A DNA stretch of 64,000 bases from assembly GCA_947632485.1 (NCBI GenBank), contig CANRPJ010000008.1, positions 29,121 through 93,120 of the forward strand, given 5' to 3'. The stretch is from an uncultured Muribaculaceae bacterium (lineage in GTDB: Bacteria; Bacteroidota; Bacteroidia; Bacteroidales; Muribaculaceae). Both the position numbers and the translations under genes were made by a program. How positions within the stretch are numbered: position 1 is the stretch's first letter; the number at the start of each line of letters is the position of its first letter. Positions 26,738-35,107 of this stretch are shown in pieces. Below the pieces are notes generated by a model, which saw only the letters and a list, made by a program, of their open reading frames with translations, searched no databases and was not told the DNA's origin.

Positions 26738-26770
26738 ATAGACTCGCAATCACTGCGCGTCTATATTTTC
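26738..26770. terminator. Second hairpin with A-run before and T-run after
   Basis: ATAGAC-T-CGC (26738-26747) pairs with GCG-C-GTCTAT (26755-26764) with one mismatch and a 7-nt loop. Seven A precede it and ATTTTC follows, so it could terminate in both directions. Confidence 0.55.
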
Positions 26771-26865
26771 TCAGACTCATCGAGTAACCAACGACGAGGC
26801 TGAATAGTCCTAATCCTAATTATTAATCCATAACTTTACTAATGCAACAATAAAAACAATTGTCA

Positions 26866-26994
26866 ATGAAACGATTTATGAGAAGAATGTCTTGCTTTGC
26901 TTCTTTAGTTTTGTTGGTTTTGTGCCGCGAAATTAATCTTTTTTTCTCACTTGCAAGAGTCCCGCAAAGAAAAATTGGAGGCGTTTTTTTGTGA
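26866..26994 (+). other. Small open frame with a hydrophobic start in a gene-poor gap
   Basis: This 42-codon frame starts MKRFMRRMSCFASLVLLVLC, resembling a signal peptide, then loses any pattern and stops. It lies in the 737-bp gap between GH92 and efflux operon 2. It may be the 5' remnant of an exported-protein gene or chance. The rest of the gap up to about 27140 shows no gene. Confidence 0.2.
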
Positions 26995-27140
26995 ATTTAA
27001 CAAAATTTAACGCCCTGAGAATTAAGAGCTATGATATGCACTGAGCAGCAGTGGTTTGGCGCGATTGTGCAACGATGGAGTATATTATATGCAAACTATT
27101 AATACTCAGTATATTGTGTGCTATTGTGTGGTCTTATCCC

Positions 27141-27395
27141 TTGCGGATTGACCTAAGTTTAGTAATTTTGCAGTGCAGTTCACAAAGAGCTGCTCCAAAT
27201 GTCAATAAAGGATTCCGCAAAGAGCGCTTCTGCAGCGCGCGTAGAGAACTACGCTTTCAAAGAGAACTGGAAGAGCACGGCCGGCAGGGCCGGTTGCATT
27301 GGTCTGAGTTGATATCAGACGTTACAGTGGTCTCGCCCGGAGAATCGCGGGCTGACTACGACTAAAATCCAGTAATTCAACTTTATCTCTTTCTT
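27141..27395 (+). promoter_or_regulatory. Promoter and structured leader of efflux operon 2
   Basis: TTG (27141-27143) and TAATTTTG (27163-27170) are 19 bp apart. Transcription from about 27175 gives a leader of about 220 nt with three GC hairpins: GCGTAG/CTACGC with an AGAA loop (27239-27254), CCGGC/GCCGG (27281-27293) and a GCCCG/CGGGC pair near 27335-27352. No convincing leader peptide is seen. Confidence 0.55.
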
Positions 27396-28715
27396 ATGAA
27401 CAATCAACGATTGCTCACAGGGCTGCTCGCGCTGGCTCTGTCGGGCGCGGTGACGTGCGCATTCGGGCAGGATTCCTTGATGATTACCCTTGATCAACTG
27501 TTCGAAACTGCTGAGAACCACAGCAGGCAGCTCCGTCCCTCTTTTTCGGCCGAGGAGAAGGCCAGGCGTGAGGTTAGCGTGGCCAAGGCCGCAAAGTTGC
27601 CTGATATTGGCGCTTCCCTTTCGTTAAGCTATATCGGCGATGGATTTACTATCCGGAGGAATTTCTCTGACTATCAGAAGGCTCCGATACCTCATCTGGG
27701 TAATTCACTGGGTGTGACAGTGAGCCAGCCGGTGTTTGCCGGTGGAGCTATCAATGCCGCTATTGACCTGGCGGAGCTGAAGCTTACAGCCTCGCGCTAT
27801 GCCACAGAGCTCCAGAGGGATAATATCCGCTTCATGCTGACCGGATTCTACCTCGATATCTACAAATACTCCAATCTCAGAGGCGTAGTGGAAAGCAGCA
27901 TCAGCCAGGCCAGGAAGATGCTTGAGGAGATGGAGGCGCGATACCGGCAGGGAGTGGCGCTCCGCAATGATATTACGCGCTATGAGCTCTTCTTATCGAA
28001 TCTTGAGCTACAGCTTGTGAAAATCAATAATACGCTCAATATCCTCAACTCCAATCTTGTAAGCATAGCGGGGCTGCCTGAGTCCGCGGTGATAAAGCCG
28101 GATCCGGGTATCCTTGAGGGGGCGCTGCCATCGCAGGGAGAAGCGGTATGGCAGGCTGATGCCTCGGTTAACGCTCCGTCGATACGCCTGGCTCAGTCGA
28201 AAGTAGAGATCTCCCGCAAGGCCGAGACCCTCACCAGATCCGGACTGATGCCCAAGATCGGGCTGCAGGCCGCCTGGAATGCGGAAGGACCTGTTCTTAC
28301 GGAGGTACCCCCTATTAACCGTAATCTCAGCTACTGGTATGTAGGTGTAGGTGTGAGCTACAATATATCATCGCTCTTCAAGAGCAACAAGGATATTGCC
28401 TTAAACCGGGCTGCTACGGCTAATGCAGCCGATGAACTCGCGGCTGTGCGCGAGGATACGGAGCTGTCGGTGCGAGGTGACTATATCCGCTATCTTGAGG
28501 CCTACGAGGAGCTGAAGACCAGGAAGGTAGGCGTGGAGCTCGCAGAGAGAAACTACTCAACTGTAGCTACCCGATATTCGGTCGATATGGCCCTGATTAC
28601 CGATATGCTCGATGCGGCAAATGCCAAGCTTGATGCTGAGCAGCAGTTGGTAAATGCCCGTATAGATATCATTTACTATTATTATAAACTTCTATTTACT
28701 TCAGGAAAGATATGA
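27396..28715 (+). CDS. TolC family outer-membrane efflux protein (operon 2)
   Basis: The 439-residue protein has a signal peptide (LLTGLLALALSGAVTCAFGQ) and the doubled outer efflux repeats: LFETAENHSRQLRPSFSAEEKARREVSVAKAAKLPDIGASLSLSY then the helical hairpins. It is first in an operon with an EmrA-like adaptor (4-bp overlap) and an MFS exporter, the EmrAB-TolC layout. It is not closely similar to the TolC protein at 7400. Confidence 0.9.
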   Translation: MNNQRLLTGLLALALSGAVTCAFGQDSLMITLDQLFETAENHSRQLRPSFSAEEKARREVSVAKAAKLPDIGASLSLSYIGDGFTIRRNFSDYQKAPIPHLGNSLGVTVSQPVFAGGAINAAIDLAELKLTASRYATELQRDNIRFMLTGFYLDIYKYSNLRGVVESSISQARKMLEEMEARYRQGVALRNDITRYELFLSNLELQLVKINNTLNILNSNLVSIAGLPESAVIKPDPGILEGALPSQGEAVWQADASVNAPSIRLAQSKVEISRKAETLTRSGLMPKIGLQAAWNAEGPVLTEVPPINRNLSYWYVGVGVSYNISSLFKSNKDIALNRAATANAADELAAVREDTELSVRGDYIRYLEAYEELKTRKVGVELAERNYSTVATRYSVDMALITDMLDAANAKLDAEQQLVNARIDIIYYYYKLLFTSGKI

Positions 28716-29737
28716 AACGCGGTACAAAGAAGATAATCTCATATATAATGACCCTCGTGGTGATCCTGGGTGCCGGAATCTGGGTAGCCTCCAAGTTCGT
28801 TCACCCCGGGAGGGTCGAATTCACTTATAACGCGCAGATCCGGCGGCAGATCGTGCCTGTATGCAGCCGCGTGCAGGGCTATATAAAAGAGATCCGGTTT
28901 AAGGAATACGAGCCGGTGAGAAAGGGAGATACACTTGTGGTGATCGATGATGCCGACATGCGTCTGCGTGTGGCTCAGGCTTGGGCAGATTATCAGAGCG
29001 CGCTTGCCGGCCGCACGGTGGCCGACAGGAGCGTAGGTGTGGCTTCGGCGAATGTAGCCGTGAGCGAGGCTTCGGTTTCGGAGGCTAAGGTGCTGATGGA
29101 GAATGCGGCGGTAGAGTTGGAAAGATACCGGAAGCTGCTTGAGAAAGATGCCGTGACCCGCCAGCAGTATGATGGGGCAGAAACGGACTATAAGGCGAAG
29201 AAAGCACGCTATGAGATGCTTGCGCAGCAGCGCTCCGCTACATCGACCGTGGTGGCGGAAAGCCGTCAGCGTCTGGCCCAGAACGACGCCGGCATTGGGC
29301 TCGCAAAAGCTCTGCTCGAAACGGCGGAACTCAACCTGTCGTATACGGTGATTACCGCTCCTTGCGATGGCTATGCCTCGCGTAAGGAGATTCAGGTAGG
29401 GCAGCTCGTGCAGCCGGGGCAGGTGATGCTCGATGTGGTAGATGATTCGGAGGTATGGATCGCCGCCAACTATAAGGAAACCCAGATCAAGCATATTCAC
29501 ATTGGCAGTGAGGTGGATATAAAAGTAGACGCGCTTCCTGACCGGACTTTCAAGGGCAAGGTCGTGTCACTGTCTACGGCCTCGGGATCGGCGTTGTCAT
29601 TGCTGCCTCAAGATAACTCGGCAGGAAATTTCGTGAAGGTGAGGCAGCGCATCCCGGTGAGGATAGAGCTTATAGATACAGCCTGCAGGCAGCTTCTGAG
29701 GGCGGGAATGAATGTGGAATGCGAGGTGAGATACTGA
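28712..29737 (+). CDS. EmrA/HlyD-type membrane fusion protein
   Basis: The protein is 341 residues. One N-terminal helix (ISYIMTLVVILGAGIWVASKF) is followed by lipoyl halves around VCSRVQGYIKEIRFKEYEPVRKGDTL and TVITAPCDGYASRKEIQVGQLV, and a long coiled-coil hairpin (about 90-200). It bridges an MFS pump to TolC. The MFS gene starts 1 bp after its stop. Confidence 0.9.
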   Translation: MKRGTKKIISYIMTLVVILGAGIWVASKFVHPGRVEFTYNAQIRRQIVPVCSRVQGYIKEIRFKEYEPVRKGDTLVVIDDADMRLRVAQAWADYQSALAGRTVADRSVGVASANVAVSEASVSEAKVLMENAAVELERYRKLLEKDAVTRQQYDGAETDYKAKKARYEMLAQQRSATSTVVAESRQRLAQNDAGIGLAKALLETAELNLSYTVITAPCDGYASRKEIQVGQLVQPGQVMLDVVDDSEVWIAANYKETQIKHIHIGSEVDIKVDALPDRTFKGKVVSLSTASGSALSLLPQDNSAGNFVKVRQRIPVRIELIDTACRQLLRAGMNVECEVRY

Positions 29738-29738
29738 T

Positions 29739-31364
29739 ATGGGAGACTGGCACGAGCCTCAGGGCCCCTTCGATATTCCTGATATTCCTAACTATGTGCC
29801 TCGCAGGCTGAAGCCCTGGATATTCGTATGCTTTGTGCTGATAGTGCAATTCTCCGGCGGCCTTTATCTCGCAGCCGCCACAGATATGGTAGGCACTACG
29901 GCGCTGATGCAGGAAGATATTCTTATGGCGGGCTATGCGTCGCTGGTAGGAATGTCGATCAATTTCTGCGTGATGTTCAGGCTCAAGTTCCGCTTCTCCA
30001 ACCGTGTAAGTCTTCTTGCCTGCGGAGCTGTATTGATAGCGGCCAATGCCATCTGTAGCCTTACGGCAAGCGTGCCGGTTCTTGTCGGCGCGTGCTTTGT
30101 GGCCGGTTGGTTCCGGATGTGGGCCACATTTGCTTGCAACTCCACTATCCAGACGTGGATCACTCCCAAGCGTGATATGGCGGTGTTCTTCTGCTACGTC
30201 TACATCATCGTAGACAGTGTGATTCAGCTAAGCGGAATCTCCGCCATCTATCTGGCTTTCCATTCGCAGTGGGAGTGCATGCAATGGATAATGACAGCTC
30301 TGCTTGCGCTGATGATGCTGGCGGTGCTGATACTGCTACGACCCGTAAAAGGACCCGTGAGGATTCCTATGCTCGGTATCGACTGGATAGGAGCGGCGCT
30401 GTGGAGCGTATTCATGATGAGCTTTGTTTTCATCTGCGTCTAAGGCGATTTCTACGACTGGTGGGAGTCTGAGGAAATCGTAGGCGCTGCGGTTTTAGGT
30501 GCTGTATGCCTCGGCATAAACCTATGGCGGGCGTCGTTTCTTCATCACCCGTATATATCGTTGCCGGTTATGAGAAACCGTAATGTGGTGAGGGCTACGT
30601 TAGTCTATCTGATTTTCTTCACGCTTCTCGCCACGGAGCATGTGTTTGAGCATGGTTATGCCTCCGCGATACTCGGATTCGACGAGACCAATCTTATAGA
30701 TCTGAACTGGTACGTATGTGCCGGAATTGCCGCAGGTTGCACCTTTACATATTTCACCTTCGCCAGGCGCCGGTGGAGATACAAGACCATGACCGCAATA
30801 GCCTTCGGTTTGGCGGCTCTCTATCTCGGCTGGTTCTATTTCTGGATAGATTACGGGGTGGAGAAAGAGGCATTGTTCGCGCCCTTGTTCGTAAGAGGTT
30901 TCGCATCAGTGATTATCTCCATCGTATTTCTCACTTCGATGACTCCCGGCGAAAGCAAACTGCATTTCTTCGTATTCCCTCAGGCACTTACGCTTAATGG
31001 ATTCACGGGCGCGGTGATGGGTGCCACTCTCGGTCCGGCTCTGGTGGGGGAGTTTCTCCAGCGTACCGTGGCTAAGAATCTGGCTTTACTGAGTTCTCGG
31101 CTCACGGATATTGATGCCGGAGCTATGGGCATGCCCGTAGGGCAACTATACGGCCTGGTTTATCCTCAGGCTCTTGTAGTTTCAATGAAAGAGATCTACG
31201 GCTGGCTGTTGATCGGGGCGTTAGCTTCTCTGGCCCTAATAATAGCGAGCTACGGCAATCTACGTCCGTCGTCGGTATTCCCGAAATGGCGCACGATCCG
31301 CAAAATCTTTCGCCGTGAAGCCATTGAGGCGGGGAGAATCGAAAACACTACTGAGTACACGTGA
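29739..31364 (+). pseudogene. MFS drug exporter (EmrB-like) interrupted by an in-frame TAA
   Basis: A single frame runs 541 codons from ATG 29739 to 31364 and encodes a 14-helix MFS protein, except for TAA at 30441-30443. The upstream part (234 residues) ends ...MMSFVFICV and the downstream part resumes GDFYDWWESEE without any frame change. A tyrosine codon (TAC or TAT) at this position would restore a natural FICVYGDFYDWW, so a single substitution explains the break. Family members drive proton-coupled export of drugs or fatty acids with EmrA and TolC. If translated only to the stop, the protein loses its second half and the pump would not work. A sequencing error or stop read-through are the alternatives. 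Confidence 0.85.
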
Positions 31365-31407
31365 ATTAGAAACAATTTTTTCAACATAATAAGGTTTAAA
31401 GTTAGAG

Positions 31408-31450
31408 GTAAAAAGAATAGGCAGTGATAACCCGAATGGTTACCACTGCC
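31408..31450 (-). terminator. Terminator for minus-strand transcription after the exonuclease
   Basis: GGCAGTG-A-TAACC (31420-31432) pairs with GGTTA-C-CACTGCC (31438-31450) around CGAAT. Read on the minus strand the hairpin is followed by TATTCTTTTTAC, a U-rich tail. It probably ends the WYL-exonuclease transcript and may also stop the MFS transcript. Confidence 0.65.
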
Positions 31451-31490
31451 GGTAAGTTAGTGGTCAACAGTAGACTTTGAGAGGTGCCAT

Positions 31491-31544
31491 ATCTGATCAC
31501 GTTTTAGGGTTACATTGCAAAATTAACCCTGAGGTGTATCAGAT
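31491..31544. repeat. Long interrupted inverted repeat between convergent genes
   Basis: ATCTGAT-CAC ... AGGGTTA pairs with TAACCCT ... GTG-T-ATCAGAT (31491-31512 with 31524-31544), giving 7, 3 and 7 bp with a small internal loop and an 11-nt end loop. The end loop and inner arm contain TAATTTTG on the minus strand (31525 to 31518), a possible -7 box. Confidence 0.45.
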
Positions 31545-31574
31545 TTGGTTTCAGCTCAATATTTCTCCCCGTTT

Positions 31575-32063
31575 TTAGAGAATTTTTAGGGCTATGGCAG
31601 CGCAGGCCTCGGCATCGCAAAGAGCGTGGTGGTGATTCTCCATATCGAAACCACAGGCCGCAGCAGCTACGTCGAGGCAATAGCTTGGGAGATTGAGACG
31701 CCTGCGCGAGGCGGCAAGCGTACAGTAAAATTCGTATTCGGGATATTCCATACCGTATTCTTTGAAGGCTGCCCGGAGACAACTTTCGTCAAACGGCCGG
31801 TTGTGAGCTACCAGAGGAAGCCCCTTTATCAGAGGGGCCACTCGCGCCCATACCTCGGGGAATAATGGCTGATCATCAGTATCCTGGCGTGTCAGACCGT
31901 GCACTCTCGTGGTCCAATATGAATAGTAGTTGGGAGTCGGTTTTATGAGGCTGTAGAATCTATCTACTACCTCACCGCCTCTTACAATCACGAGTCCCAC
32001 ACTGCATACGCTCGAGCGCCGACTATTGGCAGTCTCAAAATCGATAGCCGCAAAGTCTTTCAT
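31575..32063 (-). CDS. 3'-5' exonuclease, DnaQ/DEDDh type
   Basis: The protein is about 162 residues. Exo I is FAAIDFETAN with Asp and Glu ligands, Exo II is near VAHNRPFDESCL, and Exo III is HHALCDAEACAA with the catalytic His and Asp of the DEDDh class. There is no BRCT or polymerase domain, so it is a stand-alone nuclease able to act on DNA or RNA 3' ends. It is the second gene of the WYL1 operon: ATG 32063 lies 2 bp after the WYL1 stop. A TTG at 32069 is an alternative start. The operon promoter carries the shared 21-bp dyad, which ties it to the RNA-repair genes. Confidence 0.88.
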   Translation of the reverse strand: MKDFAAIDFETANSRRSSVCSVGLVIVRGGEVVDRFYSLIKPTPNYYSYWTTRVHGLTRQDTDDQPLFPEVWARVAPLIKGLPLVAHNRPFDESCLRAAFKEYGMEYPEYEFYCTLAASRRRLNLPSYCLDVAAAACGFDMENHHHALCDAEACAAIALKIL

Positions 32064-32065
32064 AA

Positions 32066-32971
32066 TCAATCGTTTTTATAGAGAGCATGCATGTCGGCAG
32101 TCCAATCTTTCATAGTCTTGCGGAGTGATGCCGGCTTGATCACTTCGATCATAGCTCCGACGTGGAGCAGCTTCATCACAAAATCGTAGGTAGGAGCAAG
32201 ATACAGTTCGAAATCAGCGTAATCTCCGCAATCTTCAATCAGTCGCTGACTGTGGTGCAGAGGCAGCGACTTCATATAGTGCTTATGTTCTTCATTGGCA
32301 CGGATCACGATTCTTTCAGCCTTTATCTCCGGATCGACTACTATACCATAGGCGGTGGAGAAGAACGAGCCTGGGTCATAATCTTTTGGCAGCTTGAAAG
32401 TATCGTCGGTGAGCTCTATGTTTTCCACTCGGTCGAGTCCATAGAGACGGAGTTCGCCATAATCAACGTTGAGCGCCAGCACATACCAGCGGTTTTCAAA
32501 CAGCTTCACGCAGTAGGGCTCTATCGGAAAAGTAGAGCTATGTTGCTTCCTGAAAGATCTGTATGTGATTTTTACTACTCGATTCTCTTTCATGGCCTCA
32601 ATAATGGTAGTGAGATGATCTCTGCCGGAAGGAATCTCATTGACGATAATCCTTCCTTTCAGCGAGAGATTTTCTCCTATCAGATTGCCCACGGCGAAGG
32701 AGTCGAGCATCCACTTTTTGAGTTTGTCGTCGTCGATGTCTTCCGGATTGGCTATGAAATATAGATAGCCTCCTACCTTCTGGCAATCGATGAAGATGCT
32801 GAACTGCTCGTAGATAGCATCGCGCCATCGGTTGAACGTAGCGCGGTGGAGCGGGCGGCAGTCGCTGAGGTCTTTGTTGCGCTCCCACTTGTCGGAAAGC
32901 TCTTTATGGGTGATCTTTCCGGCCCGGCGAATGGTCTCTATCAGCCAGGTGTATTTCTGCAGTTGAGTCAT
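32066..32971 (-). CDS. WYL-domain transcriptional regulator 1
   Basis: The protein is 301 residues. The N-terminal winged HTH (KITHKELSDKWERNKDLSDCRPLHRATFNRWRDAI) is followed by a WYL domain near 125-200, with NRVVKITYRSFRKQ and RWYVLALNVDYGELRLYGLDRV, and a C-terminal WCX region. WYL proteins bind nucleic acid ligands and often act as activators or repressors of stress, DNA-damage and defence genes. Its own promoter carries the CTGTA-N11-TACAG dyad in its purest form, so autoregulation is likely. It is co-transcribed with the exonuclease. Confidence 0.9.
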   Translation of the reverse strand: MTQLQKYTWLIETIRRAGKITHKELSDKWERNKDLSDCRPLHRATFNRWRDAIYEQFSIFIDCQKVGGYLYFIANPEDIDDDKLKKWMLDSFAVGNLIGENLSLKGRIIVNEIPSGRDHLTTIIEAMKENRVVKITYRSFRKQHSSTFPIEPYCVKLFENRWYVLALNVDYGELRLYGLDRVENIELTDDTFKLPKDYDPGSFFSTAYGIVVDPEIKAERIVIRANEEHKHYMKSLPLHHSQRLIEDCGDYADFELYLAPTYDFVMKLLHVGAMIEVIKPASLRKTMKDWTADMHALYKND

Positions 32972-32993
32972 ATCGGTAAATGCTTTGTCACTG

Positions 32994-33030
32994 CAAAGTT
33001 AACACAAAGCTGTATCATTTTGCGCTACAG
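32994..33030 (-). promoter_or_regulatory. WYL1 promoter with 21-bp dyad
   Basis: Minus-strand -7 box TAACTTTG (33001 to 32994). Eight bp upstream lies a 21-bp dyad (33010-33030) with perfect outer arms CTGTA-N11-TACAG. No TTTG -33 box is seen; the dyad covers that position. Its 16-bp core TCATTTTGCGCTACAG recurs exactly at 35011-35026. Confidence 0.75.
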
Positions 33031-33058
33031 GATGAAAAATATCTCTTTTCTGCTGATT

Positions 33059-33589
33059 TCAGGCCATACCCTCCTCAATAGCGGCCAATATCTCCTTATC
33101 GGCTATTTTGAATGCATCGGCAAAACCGAGATCCGGGTAATTCTTTACCAGGTTTTCATTGTTGAAAGCCTTCAATTCTACGTCTTTAATCCTTGATACG
33201 GGCAAAGCTGCATCAATTGCCTTAATAAGTCGTTTCTCCCCTTCAAACAGGAATGGTGTGGTGGTAATCACCTGGATCGACATAACCCCGGCTTTCTTAG
33301 CTTCGCTCACCGCCGGCATTAAGAATTTCGATCCAGTCATGCCACCCATACCTGCAATGATATAGAGCTTCTCCACCTCAGTGAAAACACCTTCAGGAAA
33401 GGCGTCCTGCTCCGGGTTGAGAACAATCAGTTGTCGATTGTCGGCATTATGTTTCTTCAGACTGTTTTCATCGGTATCAGCAAATAGATAGTTTGCCTCC
33501 TTCAGCTCGGTCTGCTTCGCATCTCTGCATATCGTTTCAGCAATATTGCCACCGGCACCGCCGAGAGCGAGAATCATGGTCTTTGACAT
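33059..33589 (-). CDS. Minimal FtsZ/tubulin-like GTPase-domain protein
   Basis: The 176-residue protein begins MILALGGAGGNIAETI and carries a tubulin-type glycine loop YIIAGMGGMTGSKFLMPAVS in place of FtsZ GGGTGTG, followed by a segment like FtsZ TKPFxFEGxxR (TTTPFLFEGEKRLIKAI). NYLFADTDENSLKK matches FtsZ N.D...L. Only the nucleotide-binding domain is present; the C-terminal GTPase-activating domain and FtsA-binding tail of FtsZ are missing. It is therefore not the cell-division FtsZ. It lies between WYL1 and RtcB1, with its own promoter lacking the shared dyad. Function unknown. Confidence 0.75.
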   Translation of the reverse strand: MSKTMILALGGAGGNIAETICRDAKQTELKEANYLFADTDENSLKKHNADNRQLIVLNPEQDAFPEGVFTEVEKLYIIAGMGGMTGSKFLMPAVSEAKKAGVMSIQVITTTPFLFEGEKRLIKAIDAALPVSRIKDVELKAFNNENLVKNYPDLGFADAFKIADKEILAAIEEGMA

Positions 33590-33608
33590 ATATCAGTTTC
33601 TTTTTTAG

Positions 33609-33637
33609 CAAAGGTACATATTAGATTCGATCCTCAA
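33609..33637 (-). promoter_or_regulatory. Promoter of the FtsZ-like gene
   Basis: On the minus strand TTG (33637 to 33635) and TACCTTTG (33616 to 33609) are 18 bp apart. It lies immediately after the rtcB1 stop codon and has no 21-bp dyad, unlike its neighbours. Confidence 0.6.
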
Positions 33638-33641
33638 CGGG

Positions 33642-34895
33642 TTATGAGGCTTTGAAATTGAAGATGGGGCGAATAATGGTATCGATGCTTACGGTATCAC
33701 CGATGTTGGCGATAATCTCTTCGGCCGGCTTATAAACCATCGGCGATTCGTCACGAGTGAAGTCGTTGACCGATTCTGAGTAGATGCCCTTCATCGAAGC
33801 CTCGAAGTCTTCCATCGTAATCTTTTCGTAAGCCTGGCTGCGGCTGAGCACGCGCCCGGCACCGTGGGGAGCGGAGCAATTCCAGTCGGGATTGCCCTTT
33901 CCCGTGCATAGCAGCGAGCCATCGCGCATATTCAGGGGAATGATACAGCGTTCCCCTGCTGCCGCTGAGATCGACCCCTTGCGGATTATATTGCTGTCAC
34001 TTATGTAGTTGTGAACAGATTCGAACTCCTCCATAACCTCCGTATTCTGAAAGAATTTCAGGAGAAGCAGCGAGATGAGCCTGCGGTTGAGCACGGCCCA
34101 ACGCTGGCAGATGCGCATATCGTGAAGATACTGCTCGCGCTCTTCTCCTTCCACATAGCACAGCGCATCGGGCAGCGAAGGAGCTGAAGCCGGCCTATCC
34201 CTGCGCATCTTCCGGATCACCTCCTGCAGCTCGGAGCGCCGTCCGGCGGCTTTATATTCTGAAATAGTGCGCTTTATGCTCTCTTCAAATTCATCAGAGC
34301 CGGCAGTGAGGTGCTTTACCGCCTTCGCCTGATAAATCTCCGCCACCTGCTTGCCGAGATTGCGCGACCCGGTATGAATCACGAGATATACGTTGCCCTC
34401 GTCGTCTCTGTCGAGTTCAATAAAATGGTTACCCCCACCGAGAGAGCCGATCGACTTGTTGATGCGTCCCGAGTCTTTCAGCTGCCTGTAGCAGTAAAGC
34501 TCAGTCACGAGTTGCTTCGCCTCCCGATATATCTCCATCTCTTCGCCAACAAGGCGTTTGAACCCCAACCGGTCTTCACGAACTATCTTGCCGGAAGGCA
34601 CGCTGCTGCGGATATGCTCGTGGAAAGCGTGATAGTCAATATCGGTGAGTTTGCCAAGATTCAGGATTCGCATACCGCAACCGATATCCACACCTACTAT
34701 ATTGGGTATCACTTTATCGCCGAGGTCGCCCGTGAAACCAATCACGCAGCTAGCCCCTGCGTGAACGTCGGGCATAATCCTGATTTTCTTATCAGAGAAA
34801 ACGTCGATCGAAAGCAGCTCCCTGATCTGCTCCAATGCGGATTCCTCAATATTATCTGTGAATATCTTCACGTCGTAGCCTTCTATAGTCTTCAT
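33642..34895 (-). CDS. RtcB-family RNA ligase 1
   Basis: The protein is about 417 residues from ATG 34895 (MKTIEGYDVKIF); an upstream in-frame codon at 34958 would lie inside the operator and before the -7 box, so it is rejected. RtcB motifs are intact: MPDVHAGASCVIGF, VGVDIGCGMR with the metal-binding Cys, [20 protein letters not shown], and SAPHGAGR with the His that carries GMP. RtcB joins 2',3'-cyclic phosphate or 3'-phosphate RNA ends to 5'-OH ends. Two dyad-bearing promoters drive it. It is clearly different from the RtcB encoded at 36925. Confidence 0.93.
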   Translation of the reverse strand: MKTIEGYDVKIFTDNIEESALEQIRELLSIDVFSDKKIRIMPDVHAGASCVIGFTGDLGDKVIPNIVGVDIGCGMRILNLGKLTDIDYHAFHEHIRSSVPSGKIVREDRLGFKRLVGEEMEIYREAKQLVTELYCYRQLKDSGRINKSIGSLGGGNHFIELDRDDEGNVYLVIHTGSRNLGKQVAEIYQAKAVKHLTAGSDEFEESIKRTISEYKAAGRRSELQEVIRKMRRDRPASAPSLPDALCYVEGEEREQYLHDMRICQRWAVLNRRLISLLLLKFFQNTEVMEEFESVHNYISDSNIIRKGSISAAAGERCIIPLNMRDGSLLCTGKGNPDWNCSAPHGAGRVLSRSQAYEKITMEDFEASMKGIYSESVNDFTRDESPMVYKPAEEIIANIGDTVSIDTIIRPIFNFKAS

Positions 34896-34921
34896 AATCT
34901 GATGTGTTAAGTTTGTGGTTG

Positions 34922-34958
34922 CAAAGTTAGACACTGTGTGCGCAGTCTTATTGCGCAC
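34922..34958 (-). promoter_or_regulatory. Proximal rtcB1 promoter with GTGCGCA palindrome
   Basis: Minus-strand -7 box TAACTTTG (34929 to 34922). Exactly 8 bp upstream is a perfect 21-bp palindrome GTGCGCA-N7-TGCGCAC (34938-34958). The same palindrome at the same distance precedes rtcB2. Confidence 0.8.
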
Positions 34959-34989
34959 CTCGAAAAAAGTTGTCTTCCTCTTCCCTTTG

Positions 34990-35026
34990 CAAAATTAGGG
35001 TGCGCCTGACTCATTTTGCGCTACAG
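34990..35026 (-). promoter_or_regulatory. Distal rtcB1 promoter with CTGTA-type dyad
   Basis: Minus-strand -7 box TAATTTTG (34997 to 34990), then 8 bp, then a 21-bp dyad (35006-35026, CTGTA...GTCAG read on the minus strand) sharing 16 exact bp with the WYL1 operator. It points toward rtcB1, about 90 bp away. Confidence 0.7.
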
Positions 35027-35051
35027 CCTAAAATTTGATAGAAAAACATTG

Positions 35052-35088
35052 CTGCCTCACAAAATGATACAACCAAACATTAATTTTG
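35052..35088 (+). promoter_or_regulatory. Phosphoesterase promoter with degenerate dyad
   Basis: -7 box TAATTTTG (35081-35088), 8 bp, then a 21-bp site 35052-35072 (CTG...CAAAATGATACAA) sharing CAAAATGATACA with the WYL1 operator read in promoter orientation. Confidence 0.65.
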
Positions 35089-35107
35089 CAACAAAAGAGA
35101 GGCTAAA

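Noticed and set aside
27051..27365. A 104-codon frame in the efflux operon 2 leader
   Set aside because: It spans the promoter and hairpins, has atypical composition, and shows no motif or ribosome site.
33609..33645. Member of the 21-bp dyad regulon at the FtsZ-like promoter
   Set aside because: The window 8 bp upstream of its -7 box has no CTGTA or GTGCGCA symmetry, and a normal -33 TTG is present.
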